45,000 nt of DNA from Prorocentrum cordatum (lineage: Eukaryota; Sar; Dinophyceae; Prorocentrales; Prorocentraceae). The position numbers and the translations under genes are program-made. The notes beneath the pieces are model-generated. The model ran no database searches. It had not been told where the DNA came from and saw only the letters and a list, made by a program, of their open reading frames with translations. The DNA lies in the NCBI GenBank assembly GCA_963575745.1, contig CAUYUJ010010380.1, positions 405,001-450,000 of the forward strand, in the 5' to 3' direction. Positions 29,430-40,140 of this stretch are shown piece after piece. How positions within the stretch are numbered: position 1 is the first letter of the stretch; each line of letters begins with the position of its first letter.

Positions 29430-31250
29430 TAATGCTTGAAAGATTGCGTTCCTCCCGTGACCTGTAGGGGCGTGTTTCTTTTAATGCTCCCGTTTGTGTG
29501 GCCGTCCGCAGTCGCGTCGCGAGTGTCACGCCGCTGAATGCTACGCGCGATATCTCGCTCCATCATCTGTCGTATCCAACTGATGTGTCCCACAAGTGCA
29601 CACCTGGTCGGCTTATTTTTCCACTCTCTGCGTGACAGAGACATGCAGGCAGATCCGGCAAATGTCAAAGTGACCTTCATGCTTAGGCCACCCATCTCCA
29701 GTATGACTTTCAACTGAGTGGATGTCAGTGGTCCTGCGTGGAGTTTGCGCAGGGTAACGCTCGTGGGATAGCAGTCCTTCAAATTACGGGCTGCTGCTAG
29801 CGTTTCTGCTGAGTAGCTTGAGCGGACTTGCAAGCGGTAAAACTTGCAGTGCGCATCGATCAGATGGACGACAGGCGTCCCGCTTGGCGTGTTTCCACAC
29901 CGTAGCAAGTTTGCCCGACGAATACCATAGCCTTTTACCTCGTCACCGGCATCTCCGCTAAGACGTCGATCGCCGGAGTCCCTGTGCAGGTCAACTTCGC
30001 CCGTTGGAACCATCGATCGATAGACGATCTTCTTAGGGCAGGCCTGCAGGTTTGGTCGGTTTTTGGACACGTTGCAGAGAGACCACATATACCATCGACC
30101 ACACCTGTGTGATGAATGCGTAAGCCAATGCGCCTCTGAGGCAGACAAACATGTCAACAACCATCTTTGATGCTTTGGCGTCGGCGTCTGTGCCTGTGAG
30201 TTCAAGATGTTGTATAGGACAGAACTGTTTGATGTATTCATATTGATCCAGATTACCGTCCCCATCCTTGGTCTGTCTCACCACACAATTGGTATATGTG
30301 TGTTCGTTCAGTTTACACTTGCCAAACGTGTCCTCGACACACTTGACGCACTTGTCGATGGTGTCCCCAGTCCGGCCATATTAATATCATCAACATGTTT
30401 TGCTGTGAGAAGGTTACTGATTGCCTCAAGCTCATCGTCGTAGGACGTGGGTCTGGGATCAAAGCCTCTCGCAGTCTTTCTAAACTTCAGTGAGAAGGCT
30501 CTGGGCGCATCCTTGGTGCCTGTGCCTGGCTTGAGGCACTGTCAGCCGTGTTTCGACTCATCGTAGTGCTCGAATCCTGGGAAGGGTAGAGGCACCGATG
30601 CTGATCCAGCCGCCGATGTACAGCACACCGCACTTCCTGGTAGGGTAACCCTTTTCAGGAAAGCCATGTTGATGCCAACGGAAGCAATGACCCATTGCTT
30701 CTTGGACGCTGCTGTGTTTGCGAGTAACATATGACTTGACCGCCGCGCTGTTCCTGATAATGTCTCCACATCGAAAGCCTCGAAGTCCATGAAAACCCGA
30801 AGTACCAGACGTAATCTGATGGTGCGTTCCATCTCGGCCTTTTCGTTCTTGACGACCTTCCATTAACATGCGTACCTCGAAGTCATGATGTTTGACGCTT
30901 TGGATCTACATGGCATATTGCAACACTTGTGTTGCCAAGCCATGTATTGAGTTCAGTATTTTGGGCCTGTGATGCTTTAACTGGGTTCGCCTGCATGTCG
31001 GCGTTCGTGAGGAGGTCGTCCTCCTTGACGACCGCAGCTCGTGTTGCGGCGGCGGTTACGTATACTCGCATTGTGGTCACATTGTGCAGCGTCACGAAGC
31101 ATGGAGAATTCGAACGCTACCCGCCCTTCATCCATGAATCTGGTGGACATCCTGAACTTTGCTGATGCAACAATCTGAAACAATCCCAGCCGTGCCTCCG
31201 TGCCAAGACTTCTTCTGGTACCGCGACGAAGGGATCTGATTCACACGCAA
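29430..31250 (-). pseudogene. Copia-type retrotransposon relic: reverse transcriptase and RNase H
   Basis: Minus strand, many frames. From about 31250: SDPFVAVPEEVLARRHGWD. Then 30832-30545 carries the reverse transcriptase N-terminal half (RVFMDFEAFDVETLSGTARR, AFLKRVTLP). At about 30410 TAKHVDDINMAG supplies the catalytic VDD, equivalent to YVDD of copia elements. LRGALAYAFITQVWSMVYVV at about 30150 is the end of the polymerase region. RNase H follows after a frameshift: VDLHRDSGDRRLSG, SSYSAETLAAARN with the catalytic Glu, and DTRDATADGHTNGS near 29480. Roughly five frameshifts or stops break it, so it cannot be functional. No integrase, gag or LTR was recognised. Copia-like elements are the commonest retroelements in several dinoflagellate genomes, which fits the proposed host. 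Confidence 0.85.
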
Positions 31251-31259
31251 ACTAGCAGT

Positions 31260-32530
31260 ATGACAGACGAAGCCGAGGATCAACAATCATGATCTAGAGC
31301 ATAGATCACTGAGGGGGGACATAACATTAGTATAAGCATGATGGGGAGGCCTTCCCGATGAGGATGAGGATGATCGAGATGAGGATCAAGGTCAAGATTA
31401 GTAGAAGGATGATGAGGAGATGCTGTAATAAGGACGGGCATTGGGGGGATGGGGCTCTTCGGAACGCCGCATGCTTCGAGCCAAGGGGATCCCTGCCAGA
31501 GAGAAGCGCCGTGGACCTTATGCTCAGACGATATGAGAAAAACGATTGCGCCGAGGTTGAATACATCAATTACCAAGCTGTGGTGTAACGGACGACGAAT
31601 CAAACTTTCCCATCCCAAATGCAATTCGGCCTCGGGCCGCCAATCACATTTTGGCTCATCCCGCAATGAGTTCAAGCGACCTTGATTACAGCGAAACTTA
31701 GACGGCGTCCCTGTGCATGTCGTCGGCCCTCGCTCGCTATCCTGAAACGAAGGAGAGAGGCTAGCCTTGTACTCATCCTCTACCTCATTCTTGGGGTCGT
31801 CCTCCTCGAGCAGTCGGTCGAGGTAAGTGTCGCACCTGCTGATCTGCACGGTTAGAACGTGTTCTCCTCCTCTTCCCCATCCTCGTGCCCCTGCTCCAGC
31901 TGCTCCTCCTCGTAACTCCTCTCTCCCCACTCCTCCGAAACCTCCAGCTACCTGGAGGGGCCGCCGCGCCGTAGGCGGACTAGGGCATGGTAACCGCAAG
32001 GCAGGTGCTCACTCGGGCGCCCTGACCTGCCCCCTCCACTCTGCACATCGATATAATCTGCTCTCCTTGCAGAAAGCAGCGAGCTTCCGTCCAAGCGAAG
32101 CTGTAGATCTCGCTCTCTTAGATTCGGGGCGGACGAACGGGGGGGCAGGACAAGTGGGGCTGCGGAATCAACTCGCGTGACTGGTTTTTCGGGCGCTGGG
32201 AGGCGCCAGCGCATCGAGGAACGGCGCCCGGCGGCAGGGCCCGAAACCAGCTGCCTGGCCTGCAGAAGATTTCTTACCCGCCCCTTGTCAATCCACCCCT
32301 TTTGTTCGTCCGACCCACATGATCCTTGTCGTCTGGCCTCTGGCGGCCGTTCGGGACGATCCGATTCAAGCATCCCTTGAACGTTGACGGCGAGGCGCAG
32401 CTGCTGGAACATATCCCGAAGATGGAGACAACGCCGAGAGAGCCGCCGAGAGACAGCCGAAATTCGCCAGCCCAACGGGCCAGAGGCGTGCTAAGATCTC
32501 AGGTAACAGGTTAACAATATTTCCAGTTCG
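31260..32530. other. No supported gene
   Basis: A GATGAGGATGAGGATG patch at 31358-31420, then mixed GC-rich sequence with shadow frames on both strands. Nothing recognisable. Confidence 0.4.
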
Positions 32531-32539
32531 CGCGCGCGT

Positions 32540-33220
32540 GGCGGGCCCTGGAGACCCCTGGACGAAAAGTTCCCCTGGGCGATGCCTGGGCGATGCCCAG
32601 CTGACTCCCTCAGGGCGCTCCAGGAACGCGCCAAGAGGGCGCCAGGACGCCCCCTACACGGCCCAAGAGGCCCCGAGTCGCCGAGAAGGATCGTTCCAAG
32701 ACGCTCAAGATGGTCTCCAGATGGCCCGAGACACCCACGATGGTTTCCATATGGCCCACGACGCGTACAAGACCTCAAAAGGCCACCAAGAGGCCTCCCA
32801 ATAGAGCCCCAAGAGGGCCCCGAGAGTCTCAACTCGTCAATTATACGATGGTAATAGATCTTGACCTTCTCGCCTTTTCGGCTTTCCAGCGCTCCAAGAC
32901 GGCCCAAGAGGCCCCCCAGACCACTCCAAGACGGCCCATGAAGCCTCCAAGATGGCCCCAAGACTGCCCGATATGGCCCCAAGACAGCCGAAGAGGCGCC
33001 CAAGATGGCCCAAGAGGGCCTCAAAACGGCCCCACGAGGGGCCCAAGACGGGAACCAGGAACCGAAAAGTCCAGCCCTCAGCCCCAAGAGGCCCCCAAGA
33101 GGCTCCCCAAGAAGCCCCTAGAGGCCCCCAAGAGGCCCGAACACGGCCCCCAAGAGGCCTCAAGACTGCCTCCCAGAGCCCACCAAGAGGCCCCAACACG
33201 GCCCCCAAGCGGCGAGGCAA
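32540..33220. repeat. CCCAAGAGG / CCAAGATGG repeat with a unique core
   Basis: Short-period units (GCCCAAGAGGCC, CCAAGATGGCC, CCAAGACGGCC) flank a core at about 32835-32890 whose reverse complement (GGAAAGCCGAAAAGGC) resembles 5308-5323. The orientation is opposite to the 4880-5480 copy. Confidence 0.65.
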
Positions 33221-33479
33221 TGTGGGCCGGCGGAATGAGCGAAGCGATCCGCCGCCCCACCAGGCACGGCGTGTGAGATCCCCGCCGCATGGTCTGCAAG
33301 AATGTCCCTTTGCCCGCGCAGTCCTCGGATCAAGTCCCTTCCTCAGAGCCCTGGCAACCCCTCCTGGGGTCCTCCCCGGGCCTGCTCATTCTGCCGGCCC
33401 AGGGGGCTCCAAGCTGCGGACTGGGCGTCCGCTGGTGGTCACTTTGCCCTCAACTCAAGCAGGCCTTCGCACCGGAGAT

Positions 33480-34210
33480 TTCCGGACGCCTCCAGGCGCC
33501 GTTCGGGACCTCTCCGGAAACCCTCATGCGCAGTCTTCGGAGCCTCTTGGAGCCCTCTTGGGTTTCTTTAGCTCCGTCTCGGTGCCTTCCGGGGCCGTCT
33601 CGGACCCCTTCGAGGCCTTCTTCGGGGCATGCTCCGCCGAAGAACTGATGAAGCCAAAAACCTTCAAAACCAAAGGGAGTTTTATGAGTTTCGTTGTTTT
33701 GGCCTCCTCTTTGCGCCTCCTGGAACTCTCTTGCAGCATCTTGCGCCGCTCCTGGGGCCTCTCTGGCCACGTTGGAATCTCTACAAAGCCTCCCGGGCCG
33801 TCCTGAAGGTCTCCCGGACCCATCTTCGGCCGTCTGGCCGCCCTTTTGGAGCCTTGTTGGGCCGTCTTCGCCGCGCCCGGGGGGCCCCTCTTCTGAGGCC
33901 CCAAAAACTCGTCGGAGTGTTCCTTTCTGCATTTCCGTATCCCTCTTCGGTTCGCTCCGCTGTTTTCGACACCTTCGGGTGCCCTTTTGGGTCGTCTTCC
34001 GAGCCTGTTCGGGCCCTTTATTGGCCTTCTTGGACCCTCCTCGGCGTCTTTGTCGACCCTCCGGGGCCGTCTTCGCCTCCTCGCCCAAACTCCGCGCCAA
34101 GGTGGAACAGGGACCGTCTCAGATGCCGTCTCGCCCTCTGGTGCGCAATTTCAGTGGGGTCTCCGGAGACCCTCTGGGGCCGTCTTCGATCCCCGCCCCT
34201 CCGCACTCGA
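33480..34210. repeat. CTCTTGG / CCGTCTTCG degenerate repeat
   Basis: Reverse-orientation members of the same short-period family (CCTCTTGGAGCC, GGGCCGTCTTCG, GGGCCGTC), more degenerate than at 4880-5480. A non-repetitive AT-richer core lies at about 33640-33715. Confidence 0.5.
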
Positions 34211-35370
34211 GATCTGGTATCTTTTCAACTCCCTTCCTTCTCCTCCACCACGCCTCCCAAACTCCCCACGTTCCCCAAAAGCGCCGGCCGCCGGCCTGTG
34301 GCAGCAGCACCACTACCACCACCACCGCCCGCGCCCCTCGCGGCACAAATAGCTCTCCAAACAGCTGTCCAGCCCAGAGTTTCTAGCTCCCCGCCCCTTC
34401 CTGCGATCCTCCCTTCGCCCTGTGCGCCTCCACGGATTCGGCGTCAACATCACAGTTCTTAGTTCCATCTCTTGTCTGGCCGTACCGAAGACTCCTACAA
34501 ACACGCACACGCGCATTCGATACCCCGCGCGAGGCGCAAGCACTCTCCATGCGCATCCTCAGCGGGTGCGTGCCGCCAGCGCAACCACTGCCTCCGACAA
34601 GTAAGCCATGTCGCCAGAAGCCACACTGGCTACACATCCATGACTAAGACCCGCCTTCAACCACTGCACTGAGACATGCAATTTCATGGTGTCCAAGCCC
34701 TGCGAGACTCCTGAGCCCTCCAGGGGGAATTCTACCAAAACCGATCCGCCTCAAACGTCACAGACAAGCGAGCCCAATGAGGCCTGCAAAGGCTATGGGG
34801 CCTACTCCGACGAGAGCCGTACGCTTCATGAGGCCCACAAGCCCCATGACCCAACGATACCTGCAAAGGCTACTGGGCCTTCCTTGAAGAGAACAGTACG
34901 CTTCAGAAGGCCTCACAACCGCACGGAGCCCTGTGGTACGTGTAATGGATATATGCCCAAACATGCCAGTCAGTGTACAACGACTACCTGGCCTGCGGAG
35001 CCTGGGAGCCCCCCGAGCCCCCCAAAGGGAATTAAAAGAAGAACAACCCATTGAAGCCTGCCGGGTCTACGAGGCCTCAGGATTCCAGAAAGTGGGGCGG
35101 CGGTGTCTGCCCCCACAGGGGCGTTCAATTGAATAATCACGAGATGACCCCCCTTCGTTCGACCTCCTACTCTTCCTACTTTTCCTACTTCTCCATTCTC
35201 CTCGTTTTCTTCATGACATAATCATCCGTCTCCTCCTATGTGTCCTACCTCCTTATTTCCCAACCATCCTGTGGTGTTGGGTCCTCGTTTTGAAGAGACG
35301 TCGCCCCGCGTTCCTCCTCCTCCTTCCTCCTCCTCCCCTTCCTCCCCCCTCCTCCCCCTCCCACACCCAT
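34211..35370. other. No supported gene
   Basis: Mixed sequence. A weak GAGGCC/GAGCCC short-period patch lies at 34690-34930 and a CCTCCTCCTTCCTCC pyrimidine tract at 35308-35365. No gene is recognised. Confidence 0.4.
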
Positions 35371-37310
35371 TCTGGCACACCCCTCACACGTTTCGTGGCC
35401 CCATAGGGAGCTCCACCGAAGGCCCCAGTGGCTGCGCCCGCATGCGGTTCCACCCCCCATTCTGGCACACCCCTCACACGTTTCGTGGCCCCATAGGGAG
35501 CTCCACCGAAGGCCCCAGTGGCTGCGCCCGCATGCGGTTCCACCCCCCATTCTGGCACACCCCTCACACGTTTCGTGGCCCCATAGGGAGCTCCACCGAA
35601 GGCCCCAGTGGCTGCGCCCGCATGCGGTTCCACCCCCCATTCTGGCACACCCCTCACACGTTTCGTGGCCCCATAGGGAGCTCCACCGAAGGCCCCAGTG
35701 GCTGCGCCCGCATGCGGTTCCACCCCCCATTCTGGCACACCCCTCACACGTTTCGTGGCCCCATAGGGAGCTCCACCGAAGGCCCCAGTGGCTGCGCCCG
35801 CATGCGGTTCCACCCCCCATTCTGGCACACCCCTCACACGTTTCGTGGCCCCATAGGGAGCTCCACCGAAGGCCCCAGTGGCTGCGCCCGCATGCGGTTC
35901 CACCCCCCATTCTGGCACACCCCTCACACGTTTCGTGGCCCCATAGGGAGCTCCACCGAAGGCCCCAGTGGCTGCGCCCGCATGCGGTTCCACCCCCCAT
36001 TCTGGCACACCCCTCACACGTTTCGTGGCCCCATAGGGAGCTCCACCGAAGGCCCCAGTGGCTGCGCCCGCATGCGGTTCCACCCCCCATTCTGGCACAC
36101 CCCTCACACGTTTCGTGGCCCCATAGGGAGCTCCACCGAAGGCCCCAGTGGCTGCGCCCGCATGCGGTTCCACCCCCATTCTGGCACACCCCTCACACGT
36201 TTCGTGGCCCCATAGGGAGCTCCACCGAAGGCCCCAGTGGCTGCGCCCGCATGCGGTTCCACCCCCCGTTCTGGCACACCCCTCACACGTTTCGTGGCCC
36301 CATAGGGAGCTCCACCGAAGGCCCCAGTGGCTGCGCCCGCATGCGGTTCCACCCCCCATTCTGGCACACCCCTCACACGTTTCGTGGCCCCATAGGGAGC
36401 TCCACCGAAGGCCCCAGTGGCTGCGCCCGCATGCGGTTCCACCCCCCATTCTGGCACACCCCTCACACGTTTCGTGGCCCCATAGGGAGCTCCACCGAAG
36501 GCCCCAGTGGCTGCGCCCGCATGCGGTTCCACCCCCCATTCTGGCACACCCCTCACACGTTTCGTGGGTGGCTCTATGGAGAGCTCCGCCGAACGCCACA
36601 GTGGCTGCGCCCGCATGCGGTCCCCCCCCTTCCATTTCGGCACACCCCTCACACGTTTCGTGGCCCCATAGGGAGCTCCACCGAAGGCCCCAGTGGCTGC
36701 GCTCGCATGCGGTTCCACCGCCTTTTTCGGCACGCCCTTCACACGTCTCGTGGCCCCATAGGGAGCTCCACCGAACGCCGCAGTGGCTGCGCTCGCATGC
36801 GGTCGGGCGTGGCTCCATAGGGAGCTCCACCGAAGGCCCCAGTGGCTGCGCTGGCATGCGGTTCCACACCCCATTCTGGCACACCCCTCGCACGTTTCGT
36901 GGCCCCATAGGGGGCTCCACCAAAGGTCCCAGTGGCACTGCCCGCTTGCGTCCGCCACCACCCAGCACAGCCCTTGTTCCCTGCGCTTCACCCACCCAGA
37001 ATAGCGCTTCGTAGCCCTATAGGGAGCTCCACCAAAGGTCCCAGCGGCACCGCCCGCATGCGTCCGCCACCACCCTGCGCAGCCCTTGCTCCCTGCCTGC
37101 GTTTCACCCGCTCAGTACAGCGTTTCGTGGCCCCATAGGGAGCTCCACCGAAGGTCCCAGTGACACCGCTCGCATGCGTCCACCACCACGCAGCACAGCC
37201 CTTGCTGACCGCGTCTCACCCACCCAGTACAGCGTTTCGTGGCCCCATAGGGAGCTCCACCGAAGGTCCCAGTGGCACCGCCCGCATGCGTCCGCCACCA
37301 CCCAGGACAC
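35371..37310. repeat. 90-bp tandem array: 13 near-identical then several diverged copies
   Basis: The unit starts TCTGGCACACCCCTCACACG, with CCCATAGGGAGCTCCACCGA in the middle and GCATGCGGTTCCACC near its end. Copies start at 35371, 35461, 35551 and so on. The one before 36180 has lost a single C, and copies continue at 90-base steps to about 36540. From 36569 to 37310 the copies diverge in sequence and length (about 75-130 bases). As 90 is divisible by three and the unit has no stops in several frames, both strands show long open frames of a 30-residue repeat. Homogeneous copies first and diverged copies at one edge is typical of a satellite expanding away from an old edge. Confidence 0.9.
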
Positions 37311-37424
37311 TTGCGGCATTCACAACTGCATATGGTTGGGTCCTTCGCCAGGCTAATTTCCTCATACCTCCTCCTGCCTCCTAGTCCTACCTCCCACCTC
37401 ACACCTAACACGTCCCACGTCCCA

Positions 37425-37650
37425 TATCCCACCTTCTACCTCTTACCTCCTGCCTCCTCCTGCCTCCTCCTGCCTCCTCCTCATCTTGTTCTTCTTATGA
37501 TCATTCTTCTTATCATTCGTCTTATTCTTCTCCTTCATACTATTTCTCTTCCTCCTCCTCCTCCTCCTCCTCCTCCTCCTCCTCCTCCTCCTCCCCCTCT
37601 TCCCCCCTCCTCCCCTCCTTCAATCTCCTCGGTTTCCCCCTTCCCTTCTT
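37425..37650. repeat. CCTCCTG and (CTC)n pyrimidine tract
   Basis: CCTCCTGCCTCCTCC units, then about 16 CTC triplets at 37547-37595, then CCCCTC-rich sequence. Confidence 0.85.
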
Positions 37651-37968
37651 TTGGGGGACGGGGAGGGGCGAAGAAAGTCGCTTCCAACTCCGGCGGAAAG
37701 GTTGACGCCGTCGCCCCGACCTTGCGGCCGAGTCCGAGCGGAGTGTGAACGCAGCGGCGGGCAAGGCGCGGGCCGAGGGCCGCGCAACTTCCGCAGCATG
37801 TTCTGGCGGATGTCGTCGGCCGTGTCCTGTTGGAAGGAGCCAGGATGATGAGGATGAGGTGTGAGGGGAAGAGGCGGGAGGGATGGGGAGGGTGAGGAGG
37901 AGGGAGGGGGAGCAAAGGAAGAGGAACAACGACGAGGAGGAGGAAGAGGAAGAGGACATATTGTTGTA

Positions 37969-38677
37969 TTATCCGCGACACGTGAAACACTTCTGGTCGG
38001 TCTTGGCGAACATCACCTTCACGATAACCGTCATGCCGAACGCGAGGACCGCTTGGAAAACATCGCAGGACGCGCCTTCGTCAACGTCGAATACGAGTGA
38101 ATACGGGACGAGGCCCGTCTCGAGAACCACGTCAAGACATAAACAAAGAGCCACGGCGCAACTGATGTAGTGGCGCCACGTACCCGAAACAACAATAAAG
38201 TAGTACAGTGGGGCAAACGGCCAACATACACGAGTACCCAAGCCGATCCCAGTGCAACCATAATCTCATACATGGCGACGGCATAGGTTGGGCAAGTCCG
38301 AACGCGCCAGGCCCTTGGAGAAGACGACCCCACCCCAATGTGTGTGTGTGTGTGCGCGTGGGCTCCCCATGTCTTTCTCGCCCGCCTTGCAATTATCCGC
38401 GTAGTTTGCGCCCATGTCCTGAGCGTCCCTGATCGCTTCCATCTCTGGTGCCAAGTGGAAATCCCATCTGGATCCCACCAAATGCCTCTTCATCTGCGGG
38501 CTGTTCAGTGCGGCCCTCCATAGTCTGTATGCGTTCTCTCTCGATCCAACCTACGCCCAACATGTTCGCGGCTTGCTTAGGGTCCAGCTCATCATTGCCG
38601 TGTTCGTCGTTGCTGTGGTTGGTATGCTGCGCCGACTGTGTCGAGCGATCCTGACCGCGGTCGCGCGCTCTGCGACG
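37969..38677 (-). pseudogene. Possible membrane-protein gene relic (unrecognised)
   Basis: On the minus strand, a frame from about 38677 to 38393 reads like ordinary protein: NHSNDEHGNDELDPKQAANM, then WIERERIQTMEG, then EEAFGGIQMGFPLGTRDGSD, ending in TAA. The NDEHGNDEL string faintly recalls an EF-hand loop. Downstream, 38241-37969 is strongly hydrophobic: APLYYFIVVSGTW, YISCAVALCLCLDVVLETGL and FQAVLAFGMTVIVKVMF could be two or three membrane segments. Together they might come from a channel-like protein with a cytosolic calcium-binding part, but no pore or signature is visible and the pieces are in different frames. It could also be unrelated shadow frames. Confidence 0.25.
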
Positions 38678-38699
38678 TCAATATTCACACCGCTGGATG

Positions 38700-39140
38700 T
38701 ATCGCTGTGAAGCGCTGGTCCAAACACGTGCTCTTGCATGTGAATAATACGAGCGTCCGAATATTGATGCACGAAACTGCAATGTCCGCAAACATAGACG
38801 GGGACCAGACTCGGGCCTGAAGTCGTGCAGCGCGGAACGTGCTGGGCAGCGCCCGGGACCCTTTCCTGCTATTGCCCACGCGCCGCATGCATGAGGCCCT
38901 ACTGCCACATGGCACGAGCTTGCTCGCATTGCCAGCAGACGCAAACTGCGAAACTGATGTGCGAACGCCGTGTGCGAATGTATGGCCTTCGTGAGGGTCG
39001 GTAGCACTACAAGCTGTGCCATCGCGTACTTTGCGCATGCATCCGTCGTGAGTCTGTGTTCCGTTCGGTCCTTTCAAGCGTTGCTGCGCGCGTCCTAACA
39101 ATGGCCATAGTGTGGGCCCATCTACTTTGAATTGCTTAAG

Positions 39141-39172
<32 letters not shown>

Positions 39173-39530
39173 CCGTGTCTCTGAACATTTCCGCGGCGTT
39201 ATGTGTGTCGTACCAGCCCGTCGTGCTGTCTATGTGCGGTTCTGCGCCTTCCAATCAATATAATGTGTCTCCCTTTTGTTGTACTGCTTGGGCTATCGCG
39301 TTCAACCCCTTCTGCCGTCTTGCCCGAAGTGCGCCGTGCCCGTGAACTCCCCCGCGCGTTTCGAAACGGCGGCGGCCGCGGCGGGCGCGCTCGCCCAGCT
39401 CAATCGCGCCGGATGCGCCCATGAGGTCTTGCTCGTGGTTCGAGGGGCCCTTGGAAATCCGCCGATCCGGCGTGTGAGTTTAAGAAGTCTAAGCTGAAAT
39501 TCTGCTTCAGCATGAGCTTTAGCTGTAGCT
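38700..39530. other. No supported gene; (CTG)n at 39142-39171
   Basis: Ten or so GCT/CTG triplets at 39142-39171. The rest is mixed sequence with short frames. Confidence 0.45.
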
Positions 39531-39534
39531 CTGC

Positions 39535-40000
39535 TTGGGAGGGGGGAAGGGGGGGGGGACGCAATTGACTGACGAATTGAATTCTCGGCACCTCCCCCCC
39601 CTGCCAGCCTCCAGGAAAGAGGGGGAGGAGGAGAGAGGGGGGGGGGGACAGGACAGAGGGGAGAGGGGGGGACAGGAGAAAGGGGGGGGGGAGGAGAAAT
39701 GGGGGGGGGAGACATGAGAAAGTGGGGGGGACAGGAGAGAGGAGGGACAGGAGAGAGGGGGGGGGAGAGGTAGGGGGTGGACAGGAGAGGAGGGGGGGGG
39801 GGGAGAGAGGGAGAGGGGAGGGGGAGGCGAGAGGGGGGGGACAGGAGAGAGGGTGGGGGGGAGCAGGAGAAAGGGAGGGGGGGACAGGAGAGAGGGGCGG
39901 GGGGAGAGGGTGGGGGTGGACAGGAGAGTGGGGGGGCAGGAAAGAGGGGCGAGGGACAGGAGAGAGGGGGGGGGGGACAAGAGAGAGGACGGGGGGTGGG
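39535..40000. repeat. G-rich polypurine tract
   Basis: About 460 bases almost entirely G and A on the plus strand, made of GGACAGGAGAGAGGGGGGGG-like units of 20-40 bases. Strong potential for G-quadruplex or triplex structures. Confidence 0.85.
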
Positions 40001-40012
40001 GTGGGGGCACGG

Positions 40013-40061
40013 GTCACCACCATCTCCATCACCATCACCATCACCATCGCCGCATCATCAC

Positions 40062-40100
<39 letters not shown>

Positions 40101-40140
40101 TCTCATTCTCATCATCATCATTATCATTATCATCATCATC
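40013..40140. repeat. (ATC)n / (CATCAC)n repeat
   Basis: CACCATCTCCATCACCATCA then about 17 ATC/TCA triplets and CATTATCATTATCATC variants. Adjacent to the G-rich tract. Confidence 0.9.

Noticed and set aside
29165-29467. Plus-strand 100-codon frame at the copia 3' flank
   Set aside because: No motif, and its end overlaps the retrotransposon relic on the opposite strand.
35245-36995. Long minus- and plus-strand frames (up to 580 codons) as repeat proteins
   Set aside because: They are produced by a stop-free 90-bp tandem unit and exist on both strands with equal length.
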